The notes beneath the pieces are model-generated. The model was given only the letters and a program-made list of their open reading frames with translations, was not told the DNA's origin and did no database searches. Shown here piece by piece: positions 14,646 through 23,667 of a stretch of DNA of 64,000 nucleotides (position 1 is its first letter; each line of letters begins with the position of its first letter). Source of the stretch: Chryseobacterium cucumeris (GTDB taxonomy: Bacteria > Bacteroidota > Bacteroidia > Flavobacteriales > Weeksellaceae); NCBI RefSeq assembly GCF_001593385.1, contig NZ_LUVZ01000001.1, positions 248,001 to 312,000 of the forward strand, written 5' to 3'. The translations under genes and the position numbers were made by a program.

Positions 14646-15593
14646 TTATTCAAATATTCTCGGATCATCACTGATCACACCATCTATTCCCATTTCTTTT
14701 AATTCCTTTAATCTTTCTCTGGTATTCACAGTCCATGGGATTACTTTCATGCCTAATGAGTGGCATTCCTGTACTAATTGAGACGTTACAAGATTGTGTT
14801 CCGGACTGTAAATAGTAGGAGTGAAACTCAGGAACTTCATATCTCCGGCTACTCCACTCAGATGATCTGGATACATTTTGAACTTTTCCACAGAAATATT
14901 TTTAAAATAAGCCTGCTGCTGGGCCAGTTTTTTATCATCTACCTTTTCCACAAGTAAAGCGGTCATGATTTTAGGATATTCTTTATGAAGAATTTCCAGT
15001 GTCCGTGGATCAAAAGATTGAATGATTACCCTGTCCTGAATATTTTTTTCTACAATAATCTTCATCATCAGATCTACAAATTCTTTCGGTTCAGGATGAA
15101 AAATGTTATCAGAAAAGGGACGTGTTTTCGTTTCTATATTGTAAAAAGGCAGTGGTCTTTTCAATTCGCGTGCATAGGCCTCACAAGCATCAATGACGTC
15201 TGAAAAGAGCGGTTTCTGAGCCTTCATTTTCTTTTGATCAGGATAATTATTCAGTTTTTTTAATCCTACGTCAAATGTTTTGATCTTTGCGTAAGGCATT
15301 TCATATATTTTGTAATAAAAGCCTGAATCTTTGGGAATGTAAGTTCCATCCGGCTTTGTAACCAGTTCGGGTGAAAGAAAAGCATCATGGGAAAGAATTA
15401 CTTTTTTATCTTTTGTAACGGCCAGATCCATTTCCAATGTGGTAACATTCATTTTTAATCCGTTTTTCATAGCCGGTATTGTATTTTCCGGGTAAAGGGA
15501 TTTTCCTCCACGGTGTGCCTGCTTGTCAAAAGACTGCGAAGAATACAATTGGGTAAATACCAGAAAAATACCCGTAAAAAGTGCGTTTTTCAT
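14646..15593 (-). CDS. Secreted glycerophosphodiester phosphodiesterase
   Basis: A 315-residue GDPD-family enzyme with an N-terminal signal peptide (cleavage near residue 19, LYSSQS), so it acts in the periplasm or outside. It hydrolyses glycerophosphodiesters to glycerol-3-phosphate and an alcohol. The TIM-barrel signature is present: HRGGKSLYPENT, LEMDLAVTKDKKVILSHDAF (metal-binding Glu/Asp and catalytic His) and the C-terminal GMKVIPWTVNT and GIDGVISDDP motifs. It resembles GlpQ-type rather than UgpQ-type enzymes by its signal peptide and long insertions. It is monocistronic. Confidence 0.92.
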   Translation of the reverse strand: MKNALFTGIFLVFTQLYSSQSFDKQAHRGGKSLYPENTIPAMKNGLKMNVTTLEMDLAVTKDKKVILSHDAFLSPELVTKPDGTYIPKDSGFYYKIYEMPYAKIKTFDVGLKKLNNYPDQKKMKAQKPLFSDVIDACEAYARELKRPLPFYNIETKTRPFSDNIFHPEPKEFVDLMMKIIVEKNIQDRVIIQSFDPRTLEILHKEYPKIMTALLVEKVDDKKLAQQQAYFKNISVEKFKMYPDHLSGVAGDMKFLSFTPTIYSPEHNLVTSQLVQECHSLGMKVIPWTVNTRERLKELKEMGIDGVISDDPRIFE

Positions 15594-15737
15594 ATCCTGA
15601 AGTTTTAATCTGACAAAATTAAAACTCCATTATATATTGTATAATACAGGAATATTAAGCTTTTGCTACATTTAAACAACAAAAGAGCCGGATTACAAAT
15701 CCAACTCTTCTATTTTGATATATTTCAGATAAAGAGA

Positions 15738-17237
15738 TTAATTGAATAAATCTATCTCTTCTCCTTTTCCAACAGGATATTCTTCTGTAAAGCATCCGAA
15801 ACAGTGATTAGCTGATCCTAAAATGTCTTTCAGGTTGTCTATGCTTAAAAACTCTAAAGAATCTACCCCAAGATAATTTTTAAGTTCTTCCGTAGTCATA
15901 TTCGCTGAGATAAGATCATCTTTAGACGGAGTATCAATTCCCAGATAACAAGGAGCAATAATGGGTGGAGAAACACTTCTGAAGTGAATCTCTTTTACGC
16001 CTGCATCTTTTAAAATTTTAACCAGTCTTTTAGATGTTGTTCCACGAACAATAGAATCGTCAATAATGACTACTCTCTTGTCTTTCATCTCAGAGATGAT
16101 CGGGTTCAGCTTAAGGTTTACTACCCTTTCTCTCATTTCCTGTGTAGGAACGATGAAACTTCTTCCGATATATCTGTTTTTGATCAAAACCGGACGGAAA
16201 GGTATTCCTGAAGCTTTAGAGAAACCAATAGCAGCCGGAACTCCTGAATCCGGAACTCCAATCACCAAATCAGCTTCTACAGGAGCCTGTTCCCAGATTT
16301 TCTCTCCGGATTTTTCTCTGATCTCGTAAACATTGATATTTTCTAAGGTAGAGTCAGGTCTTGCGAAATAAATATATTCGAAAGAACAGATTCTCTGCTT
16401 ACCCTTCGCTTCATCCATCATATAAGAATGAAGTTTTCCAGGTTCGTTTTCGTTGGTATAAATGATCTCACCAGGAAGGATATCACGTACATACTGAGCA
16501 CCCACAGCATCCAATGCTACAGATTCTGAAGCTACTACATAAGATTTTTCATCAATAGCCCCCAATACTAACGGACGGATACCGTTGAAGTCTCTGAATG
16601 CAAAGAATTTGTTTCGGGTCATCCCTACTACAGAATAAGCTCCTTCAATCTTTTCCATGGTTGCTTTAATCGCTCCACGAAGACCTAAATCAAGGTTTTT
16701 CTGAATCAGTCTCAGGATAACTTCAGAATCGGAAGTCGCTCTGAAAACCACGCCTTCAGCTTCTAATTCTGCTTTTAATTCTTTGGCATTGGTAAGGTTA
16801 CCATTGTGTGCTATAGAAAGTATAATCTGGTCATATTCGTTTTTCGCGAAAAATGGCTGAAAATTATATTTCTTCTTATCTCCTGCAGTGGTATAACGGG
16901 TATGCCCAATTGCAGAATTTCCCATAAAAGTTTCAGGTTCCTGAATTTCTTTATAAACATCCAAAACCAGTCCTTCGTCTTTCATGTTTGTGATTCTTCC
17001 ATCCTTTAAAACGGAAATACCACAAGCCTCCTGACCTCTGTGCTGTAATGCAAAAAGGCCAAACTGTGAAAGAGAGAAAGTATCCAGATCATTATCTGAA
17101 TACATTCCGAAGATCCCACATTCTTCATTAGGGGCATCCAGTCTTTCCTCTTCCTGAGTTCTGAAAAGATTCCTTCCGTAAGTCTGGGTTTCAAACTGTT
17201 TTAAATATTCACTTTTATGAATGTCTAAACTTTTCAT
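15738..17237 (-). CDS. purF: Amidophosphoribosyltransferase
   Basis: A 499-residue enzyme catalysing the first committed step of purine synthesis, PRPP plus glutamine to phosphoribosylamine. It has an N-terminal Ntn glutaminase domain whose nucleophile is expected at C40 (EECGIFGMY) after removal of a 39-residue propeptide. The C-terminal phosphoribosyltransferase domain carries the PRPP loop VVIIDDSIVRGTTSKRL. Cys residues near the C-terminus (NHCFGCF) resemble those that hold the Fe-S cluster in Bacillus-type PurF. purC lies directly upstream on the same strand, 99 bp away. Confidence 0.96.
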   Translation of the reverse strand: MKSLDIHKSEYLKQFETQTYGRNLFRTQEEERLDAPNEECGIFGMYSDNDLDTFSLSQFGLFALQHRGQEACGISVLKDGRITNMKDEGLVLDVYKEIQEPETFMGNSAIGHTRYTTAGDKKKYNFQPFFAKNEYDQIILSIAHNGNLTNAKELKAELEAEGVVFRATSDSEVILRLIQKNLDLGLRGAIKATMEKIEGAYSVVGMTRNKFFAFRDFNGIRPLVLGAIDEKSYVVASESVALDAVGAQYVRDILPGEIIYTNENEPGKLHSYMMDEAKGKQRICSFEYIYFARPDSTLENINVYEIREKSGEKIWEQAPVEADLVIGVPDSGVPAAIGFSKASGIPFRPVLIKNRYIGRSFIVPTQEMRERVVNLKLNPIISEMKDKRVVIIDDSIVRGTTSKRLVKILKDAGVKEIHFRSVSPPIIAPCYLGIDTPSKDDLISANMTTEELKNYLGVDSLEFLSIDNLKDILGSANHCFGCFTEEYPVGKGEEIDLFN

Positions 17238-17249
17238 TTCTATTTTTTC

Positions 17250-17339
17250 TAAATTAAAAGATTAAAAAATTTAACGATTAAAAAGATTACAGCCTGTTTA
17301 ATTTTTAAATGGTTTAATCTTTAAATAAATTAAATCTTA
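17250..17339. repeat. AT-rich AGATT-type intergenic repeat between purC and purF
   Basis: An imperfect inverted repeat starting TAAATTAAAAGATT (17250-17263) and ending with TTTAAATAAATTAAATC. The same 14-mer begins a similar element between thrS and infC (40779-40792). This suggests a dispersed intergenic family found inside operon gaps. Confidence 0.45.
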
Positions 17340-18059
17340 TTTCTGTAAAAGATTTTTAAGACGGTTATAGATTTCAACATAAGCCTCAGTAACTTCACCA
17401 AGATCTCTTCTGAATCTGTCTTTGTCTAATTTCTTCATGGTATCTTTATCCCAAAGTCTGCAAGTATCAGGAGAGATTTCGTCTGCTAAGATGATTTCAC
17501 CGTCTGAAGTTTTACCTAATTCGATTTTGAAATCTACCAGGATGATATTGATTTTGTCAAACAGGTCGATAAGGATATCATTGATATCTGAAGATAACTC
17601 ATACATTTCGTCAAGTTCTTCGTAAGTAGCTGCTCCTAAGAAAACGGCATGGTGATCATTGATAAGCGGATCTCCCAATTCATCTTTTTTATAACAGATA
17701 TCGAAGATCGTTACAGGAGATTTAATTCCTTCTTCCACTCCTAATCTTTGCGCCATGCTTCCCGCAGAGTAGTTTCTTACTACCATTTCCAAAGGAATGA
17801 TAGATACTTTTCTTACCAGCTGCTCTCTTTCGTCTAATTTTTGGATGAAATGAGTTTTGATCCCTTTTTCATTTAAATATTCAAAAATAAGAGTTGTGAT
17901 GGCGTTGTTCATTTCTCCTTTAAGGTCTACCTGACCTCTTTTTTGAGCATTAAATGCTGTAGCATCGTCTTTGAAACGTACTACTACTTCATCAGGATTA
18001 TCGGTTGCAAATACTTGTTTTGCTTTCCCCTCGTACAACATTTCTTTCTTTTGACTCAT
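17337..18059 (-). CDS. purC: Phosphoribosylaminoimidazole-succinocarboxamide synthase
   Basis: A 240-residue SAICAR synthetase, joining aspartate to CAIR with ATP in purine synthesis. Family features are the N-terminal [10 protein letters not shown] phosphate-binding loop (about 8-17), [27 protein letters not shown], and DFKIELG followed by the [13 protein letters not shown] motif that binds metal and substrate. Length matches the compact bacterial form. It lies between the DUF3307 gene (36 bp upstream) and purF on the same strand, so it may belong to a satD-DUF3307-purC-purF transcript. Confidence 0.96.
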   Translation of the reverse strand: MSQKKEMLYEGKAKQVFATDNPDEVVVRFKDDATAFNAQKRGQVDLKGEMNNAITTLIFEYLNEKGIKTHFIQKLDEREQLVRKVSIIPLEMVVRNYSAGSMAQRLGVEEGIKSPVTIFDICYKKDELGDPLINDHHAVFLGAATYEELDEMYELSSDINDILIDLFDKINIILVDFKIELGKTSDGEIILADEISPDTCRLWDKDTMKKLDKDRFRRDLGEVTEAYVEIYNRLKNLLQK

Positions 18060-18095
18060 AATTTTACTTTCTAAATTGTAGTTAGATTTATTAAT

Positions 18096-18791
18096 TTATT
18101 TTATTATTATTCCTGTTAAGACAGCCAGTCCAAAACTCAGCAGTGTACCAATTAATACATATTCTGTAAGCTTTCTCTGTTTTGCCTGTGCAAGGTCGCT
18201 GAATCTGAAAACAGATTTGGCAGCCACCATGAAACCTACGCCTTCCCAGTGATTCACCATAATAAAAGTGAAAACCAGCAGGCGTTCTAAAATTCCGATA
18301 TATTTTCCGGCACTTGATAAAGATTCGGTTTGAATAGTATTGGGGCCATCCGGAGCAGGCGTCCATGATGACAATAAGATTTTTATAAAAATAGAAGCCG
18401 GTGTTGTTAAAAACAGTGCCGCCATAATTACCTTTAAAAATTCCTGATTCTGTAAAAATCCAAAGCTGAATTCCTGGAAATAAAAAGAAACTCCGCCAAT
18501 CACCAGAATATGCAGCAGCTGATCTATGAAAAACCATCTTTTCTTAGTCTTTACATTCTGGAAACTAAGCTTGGCTGCATCAATAATAAAGTGAGTTATT
18601 CCCACTAATACAGCAACCCACCAAAGCTGAAGATCCCAAATAAAAATCAGACTTAAAACAATGTGAATCAGAACATGAATGTATAAAAACTTACTTTTCA
18701 GTTTATAGTTTTCCTTATCTGCAACCCATGAATTTGGCTGAAGTATAAAATCTCCGAGTAGATGTGCCAATATGAGTTTGATGAAGATCAT
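18096..18791 (-). CDS. DUF3307 membrane protein
   Basis: A 231-residue polytopic membrane protein of the DUF3307 family, with about six hydrophobic helices and the family N-terminus LAHLLGDFILQPNSWVADKE. Its function is not established. The start is 3 bp after the satD stop; DUF3307 and SatD-family genes are recurrent neighbours, so they probably work together. The downstream purC may be cotranscribed. A second ORF in another frame over 18091-18537 is a shadow. Confidence 0.85.
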   Translation of the reverse strand: MIFIKLILAHLLGDFILQPNSWVADKENYKLKSKFLYIHVLIHIVLSLIFIWDLQLWWVAVLVGITHFIIDAAKLSFQNVKTKKRWFFIDQLLHILVIGGVSFYFQEFSFGFLQNQEFLKVIMAALFLTTPASIFIKILLSSWTPAPDGPNTIQTESLSSAGKYIGILERLLVFTFIMVNHWEGVGFMVAAKSVFRFSDLAQAKQRKLTEYVLIGTLLSFGLAVLTGIIIK

Positions 18792-18793
18792 GC

Positions 18794-19399
18794 CTATAAT
18801 TCTGAGATTTTCTTTCTGAAATACTGATTGGTTTCAACGATGAGCTCATAGTTGGCTCGTTTCAGTCTCTGGCTTACCGAAGACTGTGAAATAGCAAATC
18901 TCTTAGCAAGATCCTCCTGTGTGATATCCTGATTCATGATCATTTCATGAATAATCTCTGCCGTAGCCATCGTCCAGTTATCAAAATCCTTGGACGACCA
19001 TTTCAACAGGATATTAAGATCCCTGTCCACCGGATCACTGGAGGTTTTAATAGCAACCGTATGACCGTCACTTTTAAGATCATTAAGCAGTCTTCCTGAA
19101 TTAACATAAGCTGTACCATTAGATTCAGTGATCTTCTCAGAAGAGAAACTTTCCTCACCAATACCTATGGCCATTCTTACATCCAGATTTTCGACACTTT
19201 TAATAAGAGATTTTATGGCTAGAAAACGCCAGAAAACGTCATCAATTTTGCACTTGAACTGAAACTCATCTCCCCTGTAGATTTCCCATGTGTGAGGAGC
19301 GCTTCCCCATTTTTCGAGAAGATGTTTAAGTCTGGTAATCCAAACTTCAGTGTCCGCATGCTGTGAATTTATAATATCACCGGTAATGACCGCTATCAT
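18794..19399 (-). CDS. SatD-family protein with C-terminal helix-turn-helix
   Basis: A 201-residue SatD-family protein (named after the Streptococcus secretion and acid tolerance locus). The N-terminus IAVITGDIINSQ and the DEFQFK and RMAIGIGE blocks are family features. The C-terminal 50 residues contain a Xre/sigma-like HTH, ITQEDLAKRFAISQSSVSQR, so it likely binds DNA. The start at 19399 is chosen because it gives the family N-terminus; a 17-residue upstream extension crosses the promoter. Three spaced inverted repeats at 19409-19483 lie immediately upstream and may be its own operators. It is paired with the DUF3307 gene 2 bp downstream. Confidence 0.83.
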   Translation of the reverse strand: MIAVITGDIINSQHADTEVWITRLKHLLEKWGSAPHTWEIYRGDEFQFKCKIDDVFWRFLAIKSLIKSVENLDVRMAIGIGEESFSSEKITESNGTAYVNSGRLLNDLKSDGHTVAIKTSSDPVDRDLNILLKWSSKDFDNWTMATAEIIHEMIMNQDITQEDLAKRFAISQSSVSQRLKRANYELIVETNQYFRKKISEL

Positions 19400-19402
19400 A
19401 CT

Positions 19403-19411
19403 GCAAATATA
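19403..19411 (-). promoter_or_regulatory. -7 box of the satD-DUF3307 operon
   Basis: The minus strand reads TATATTTGC (TAnnTTTG), 3 bp before the ATG at 19399, implying a near-leaderless mRNA. The box overlaps the first operator repeat. Confidence 0.5.
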
Positions 19412-19483
19412 AGCATAATTACTTATATATAAAAATATAAGCAGCAACACTTATAGATATTGATTATTAGTGAATCAGCTTAT
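19409..19483. promoter_or_regulatory. Three phased ATAAG-N8-CTTAT operator-like repeats upstream of satD
   Basis: ATAAG-N8-CTTAT occurs exactly at 19409-19426 and 19437-19454, and with one mismatch (ATTAG) at 19466-19483. The centres are 28 and 29 bp apart. The first overlaps the -7 box. Identical half-sites and spacer with regular phasing suggest cooperative binding by a dimeric regulator, most simply the HTH-bearing SatD protein itself. Confidence 0.55.
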
Positions 19484-19610
19484 ATCAATGATATAGTAAA
19501 CATAAGGTTTTTAAGGCGTTATATAAAACTACAAAATTACAGAAATGCAAAAAAATGTTCGATCTTTTAGTATTATATTTACTTTAACTCTACTTTTTTC
19601 ATTTTTTTCA

Positions 19611-19757
19611 GGCAAGAAGCTGTTCCTGCTATCCGCTAATACTCCTCGCTCCTACCTACTCCGGCTTCTTAACCCTCCATTTCTCCCACTTCTACTGCGG
19701 GGTAACCGCTGCTATCAGGGCTAGGACAGTCAGTGCGAGCAAGGCGAAGCAATCTCC
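19611..19757. repeat. GC-richer dispersed intergenic repeat element
   Basis: About 150 nt with much higher GC than its surroundings. CTGCTATC appears near each end (19626-19633 and 19709-19716). On the minus strand it runs from AGCCCTGATAGCAGCGG to GCGGATAGCAGGAACAGC, a pattern I recall from repeats scattered between genes of many flavobacteria. The flank GCGAGCAAGGCGAAGCAATC is another recurrent intergenic motif. No ORF or transposase is associated. Confidence 0.5.
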
Positions 19758-19788
19758 TGAATTATTTCTACACCATATAAAAATAGAA

Positions 19789-19813
19789 CTAACAGGTTTT
19801 AAAAACCTGTTAG
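19789..19813. terminator. CTAACAGGTTTT palindrome, probable terminator of the endonuclease gene
   Basis: CTAACAGGTTTT-A-AAAACCTGTTAG is a perfect 12-bp inverted repeat, 33 bp after the endonuclease stop on the minus strand. It shares the core AACAGGT/ACCTGTT with the palindrome at 37576-37608, so it may also be a dispersed palindromic unit. Confidence 0.5.
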
Positions 19814-19845
19814 GTTTAGCTGATAGTATTTAAATCTGATGTTAT

Positions 19846-21759
19846 TTACTTTTTAATAAACTGATGTACCTTTTCATCAAGCTTCAGGAAATAAGTTCCC
19901 GTTGGAACATCTTGTACAGAAATATGTTTCTTATATCTGAAAGGATCTTTTTCGGTATAAATCACTTTTCCCGAAAGATCTATGATTTGGGCTATTTTTA
20001 CTTTGTCAACCGCTCCTTTCACATAAAGATAATCATCAGCCGGATTGGGATAGATAATAAATTCATTATTGTCAGCAATCAATTCTGCTGTAGACAATGT
20101 GCCACCAAGGTTCTGACAGTAATTGGACGGATAAGAATCCCATTCACTGATAGTAAAAGTATTATTAGGCTGATTGATGGTGTTCTTTCTGTATAAAGAT
20201 ACGTTCCCGTTATTATTGGTCGTGTATTTTACCCCGATAGCATCTACTGTAACTGTTTTGTTATACGCAAGTTCCACATAATTTCCTCCCGCAAACATCA
20301 TAGGATCAGAAGCTGTAGCAAATCTTGCCTCATCAGGAGTATAACATGATAAAGTGCCTTTCGGATTCAGGATAACAAAAGTTTCATTGTTTCCTACCCT
20401 GCCTTCCAATTCATATGTGTCACCATTATAGAAATCTCCGGATAGACTATTTTTAAACTGAATATTAATTCTGTAATTATTTAAATTAACCTCATGTCCT
20501 GTTTTATTGACGATTTCCAGCGCATTATTTTTCACAGATTCCGTATTTGTTCCGGATATATATTTGGTAATGATAAGATCCGAGGCATAGGAATCCGAAG
20601 CAATTGTTGAGGCTGTCACCGTATTACTGAATGGAGATTCCAGGTATGCTTTATCAAAAGCTTTCACCGTAAAAGTATAGATGGTTGACGGGCTCAGATG
20701 ATCGATGCTGATGGAAGTCCCTTTTGTAACCGCAACAGGTGTCGCTGATCCATTCATATAAACTCTGTAGCCTAAAACATCATTATTAGGAGAAGCCGTC
20801 CAGCTCAGATTCACAAAATAAGCATTCTGCTGGGTTGAAACCAGTGATCCGGGAGCTGCGGGAGCAATATTATCAGGCGTTTCGGACCAGATCATATCAA
20901 TCCACTCAGGATGATCTATAAATGGATTTCTGTTTTTTTGTATAGTATAAACAGCATTGTTCCGGTCAATTTCTCTTTGTGAAACAGGATCTGCTGCACT
21001 CCATTGTTTCAGCATTGCAATATAAGCAAGATCAACCGCTCTTTCTTCCGTTCCATCCAATGGACACTGATCAGTAGCAGGAGTAAGATTGGCCGAAGTA
21101 GTATAAGCTGTATTGAATGAACCTAATTTTCCTTCATACCGTACTGCAAAATACAACAAGCTCCTGGCAATATCACCTTTGAATTCATTAATAGGTTCAT
21201 ACACTCTTCCGGTATAAGGATAATTGGGAATAGCTGCATTGGATATTCTCGAAGTGTTGGAAAAAATATAATGGTTGGTATTATTTCCTATTCCATAAGG
21301 ATAATTGCTCCTGCGCTGGTTGATCCATCCATCAACAGGAATTATAAAATTCAGATCCGAATACATAGGATAATCACTGATAGATGAGCTTGTACTGAAT
21401 GTACTCTGCGGCATCATGTGTTCTCTGTTATATCCCTGGCCTTCCATGCCGACACCTGCTACCAGCTGATCCGCAGTATATTCATAAGAATCAGGTCCTG
21501 AAGGAATTTCAGAATAGATATCCAGCAGATACTGAGTATTGGAAGCATCATGATCATAATATTTATCCAGATCAGTCTGTCCATACAACACCTTAAGATC
21601 GTCATAATGCCAGTTGACCATCTTTTCAGAAATAATATCATGAAGTTTTGATTTCAGAGCATATCCCGTCAATCCGGCAGTTCCGTCGTAATATCCGGCA
21701 GGAACCTGCGCAGAAATATAAGAGGAAATTAAAATGATAGGAAGTAGAAATTTTTTCAT
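19846..21759 (-). CDS. Secreted endonuclease I family nuclease with Fn3, lamin-tail-like and T9SS domains
   Basis: A 637-residue extracellular nuclease. A signal peptide (cleavage after YISAQ) precedes an endonuclease I domain (about 20-290) with the GYNREHMMPQS motif that supplies the catalytic His and metal ligands. A fibronectin type III domain follows (about 300-385, PGSLVSTQQNAYFVNLSW), then a lamin-tail-like beta domain (about 395-535, LIITKYISGTN). A type IX secretion sorting domain (about 560-637) contains YPNPADDYLYVKG and ends HQFIKK. It probably degrades environmental DNA or RNA. It is a single-gene unit. Confidence 0.9.
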   Translation of the reverse strand: MKKFLLPIILISSYISAQVPAGYYDGTAGLTGYALKSKLHDIISEKMVNWHYDDLKVLYGQTDLDKYYDHDASNTQYLLDIYSEIPSGPDSYEYTADQLVAGVGMEGQGYNREHMMPQSTFSTSSSISDYPMYSDLNFIIPVDGWINQRRSNYPYGIGNNTNHYIFSNTSRISNAAIPNYPYTGRVYEPINEFKGDIARSLLYFAVRYEGKLGSFNTAYTTSANLTPATDQCPLDGTEERAVDLAYIAMLKQWSAADPVSQREIDRNNAVYTIQKNRNPFIDHPEWIDMIWSETPDNIAPAAPGSLVSTQQNAYFVNLSWTASPNNDVLGYRVYMNGSATPVAVTKGTSISIDHLSPSTIYTFTVKAFDKAYLESPFSNTVTASTIASDSYASDLIITKYISGTNTESVKNNALEIVNKTGHEVNLNNYRINIQFKNSLSGDFYNGDTYELEGRVGNNETFVILNPKGTLSCYTPDEARFATASDPMMFAGGNYVELAYNKTVTVDAIGVKYTTNNNGNVSLYRKNTINQPNNTFTISEWDSYPSNYCQNLGGTLSTAELIADNNEFIIYPNPADDYLYVKGAVDKVKIAQIIDLSGKVIYTEKDPFRYKKHISVQDVPTGTYFLKLDEKVHQFIKK

Positions 21760-21924
21760 GCTTTAAAAATTGGGGAACTAAAATAGTGAAATAAAAAACG
21801 GAAAGGACTGAATATTTTATTAATAAAGTATTAATTCTGAAAGTATAAAAATTTGAAAACTAAAGGGATTACCCTTTAGATATTACGATTGAAATAATTT
21901 ATTTTAGCATTCCATCAATTTGGT

Positions 21925-21933
21925 TATCTTTGG
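21925..21933 (+). promoter_or_regulatory. -7 box for the acyl-CoA dehydrogenase gene
   Basis: TATCTTTGG matches TAnnTTTG, 18 bp upstream of the ATG at 21951. This also argues against the longer TTG-initiated frame from 21930. Confidence 0.5.
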
Positions 21934-21950
21934 GAACTAACTATTATTAT

Positions 21951-23090
21951 ATGAATACAGAGACTATTGACAACATCAAAATGATAGCGGAAACCGCTAG
22001 AGAATTCGCAGAAAAGAACATCAGACCGAATATTATGGAATGGGATGAAAGCCAAACGTTTCCAAAAGAGTTATTCCACCAATTGGGTGAGATGGGTTTT
22101 ATGGGAATTGTAGTTCCTGAACAATATGGAGGTTCCGGCTTAGGTTATCATGAGTATGTTACTATTCTGGACGAAATTTCTCAGGTTGACCCATCTATTG
22201 GTCTTTCTGTAGCAGCACACAACTCACTTTGCACCAATCATATTTATGAATTTGGAAATGAAGAACAAAGACACAAATGGCTTCCTCAGCTGGCTTCCGG
22301 AAAAGTAATCGGAGCTTGGGGACTTACAGAGCACAACACAGGTTCTGATTCAGGAGGCATGTCTACTACAGCTGTAAAAGATGGTGATGAATGGATCATC
22401 AACGGAGCTAAAAATTTCATTACTCACGCTATTTCAGGAGATATTGCCGTAATAATGACAAGAACAGGAGAAATAGGTGCTAAGAACAACTCTACTGCTT
22501 TTGTTTTAGAAAAAGGAATGCCTGGTTTTACTTCCGGAAAAAAAGAAAATAAACTGGGAATGCGTGCTTCTGAAACAGCAGAATTAATTTTTGATAACGT
22601 ACGTGTACCGGATTCTCACCGTTTAGGAGAGGTAGGCGAAGGCTTCAAGCAGGCTATGAAAGTTTTGGACGGAGGTAGAATTTCTATTGCTGCATTAAGT
22701 TTAGGTACTGCAAGAGGAGCTTATAAAGCTGCTTTGAAATATGCAAAAGAAAGACATCAGTTCGGAAAACCTATTGCAGATTTCCAGGCAATCAACTTCA
22801 TGTTAGCAGATATGGCTACAGAAATTGATGCCGCTGAACTTCTTATCCAAAGAGCTTCTACACTTAAAAATGCAAAACAAAAAATGACAAAAGAAGGAGC
22901 TATGGCTAAATTATATGCTTCTGAGGCTTGTGTAAGAATCTCAAACAATGCAGTTCAGATCTTCGGTGGATACGGATATACAAAGGACTTCCCTGCTGAA
23001 AAGTTCTATAGAGACTCTAAGCTTTGTACGATTGGAGAAGGAACTTCTGAAATCCAGAGACTGGTAATCGGAAGAGATATCACGAAATAA
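21951..23090 (+). CDS. Acyl-CoA dehydrogenase
   Basis: A 379-residue FAD-dependent acyl-CoA dehydrogenase catalysing alpha,beta-desaturation of acyl-CoA. It shows the family signatures GAWGLTEHNTGSDSGG (about 124-139, FAD/substrate), LGMRASETAEL, and the C-terminal FGGYGYTKDFPAEK. The catalytic Glu is expected in TIGEGTSEIQ, the short/medium-chain position. Length fits short-chain or branched-chain enzymes; the exact acyl substrate is not decidable. ATG 21951 is chosen over the in-frame TTG at 21930, which falls inside the promoter. The DinB gene follows after 21 bp, so the two may be cotranscribed. Confidence 0.94.
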   Translation: MNTETIDNIKMIAETAREFAEKNIRPNIMEWDESQTFPKELFHQLGEMGFMGIVVPEQYGGSGLGYHEYVTILDEISQVDPSIGLSVAAHNSLCTNHIYEFGNEEQRHKWLPQLASGKVIGAWGLTEHNTGSDSGGMSTTAVKDGDEWIINGAKNFITHAISGDIAVIMTRTGEIGAKNNSTAFVLEKGMPGFTSGKKENKLGMRASETAELIFDNVRVPDSHRLGEVGEGFKQAMKVLDGGRISIAALSLGTARGAYKAALKYAKERHQFGKPIADFQAINFMLADMATEIDAAELLIQRASTLKNAKQKMTKEGAMAKLYASEACVRISNNAVQIFGGYGYTKDFPAEKFYRDSKLCTIGEGTSEIQRLVIGRDITK

Positions 23091-23111
23091 CATTTTAAAA
23101 TCCCAATACAA

Positions 23112-23609
23112 ATGATTAAACAGGCACTTTTAGGTGAATTTCTGCATGAAGCTGAAAACACCAGAAAAATTTTACAGGCAATCCCCGACAGCGCACTAGA
23201 CTGGAAACCGTCCGAAAAAAACTGGACAACCGGTCAGCTTGCCTCTCACATTGCTGAAGTATACAATTGGTACGAATCCACTTTCAATAAGGATATTTTT
23301 GATATGGGTACGTATAAGTATGACAAAGGAGATATTTCCAAAGCGGAGAATATCCTTGCAAAATTCGAAGAAAATGTTGCCAACGCACAGAAAGCTCTTG
23401 AAAACTCGGATGAGAACACTTATTTCAATGAATGGAAAATGGAAATGGATGGAAATGTACTTTTCCCTCCTATGCCAAAGGTTCAGGTGGTAAGAGCTTT
23501 TCTTTATAATCATTTGTACCATCACAGAGGTGAGCTTGTGGTTTACCTAAGATCAACCGGAAATAAAGTTCCGGGACTTTATGGCCCCACTGCTGATGAT
23601 AAAATGTAA
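23112..23609 (+). CDS. DinB-family metal-dependent protein
   Basis: A 165-residue DinB four-helix protein. Metal-ligand candidates are His in WTTGQLASHIAEV (about residue 45) and the C-terminal YNHLYHHRGEL block. Superfamily members bind a divalent metal and many act as thiol S-transferases, which may link this gene to the bacillithiol-type cluster at 3.1-5.1 kb; it is not a close paralogue of the YfiT-like gene. It lies 21 bp after the acyl-CoA dehydrogenase gene and is followed by a terminator. Confidence 0.85.
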   Translation: MIKQALLGEFLHEAENTRKILQAIPDSALDWKPSEKNWTTGQLASHIAEVYNWYESTFNKDIFDMGTYKYDKGDISKAENILAKFEENVANAQKALENSDENTYFNEWKMEMDGNVLFPPMPKVQVVRAFLYNHLYHHRGELVVYLRSTGNKVPGLYGPTADDKM

Positions 23610-23636
23610 TTAAGGATTACATACATTAAATATAGT

Positions 23637-23667
23637 AAGCTGTTTCATTCTGGAACAGCTTTTTTTG
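23637..23667 (+). terminator. Terminator after the DinB gene
   Basis: AAGCTGTTTC-ATTC-TGGAACAGCTT with a T7 tail. Confidence 0.8.
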
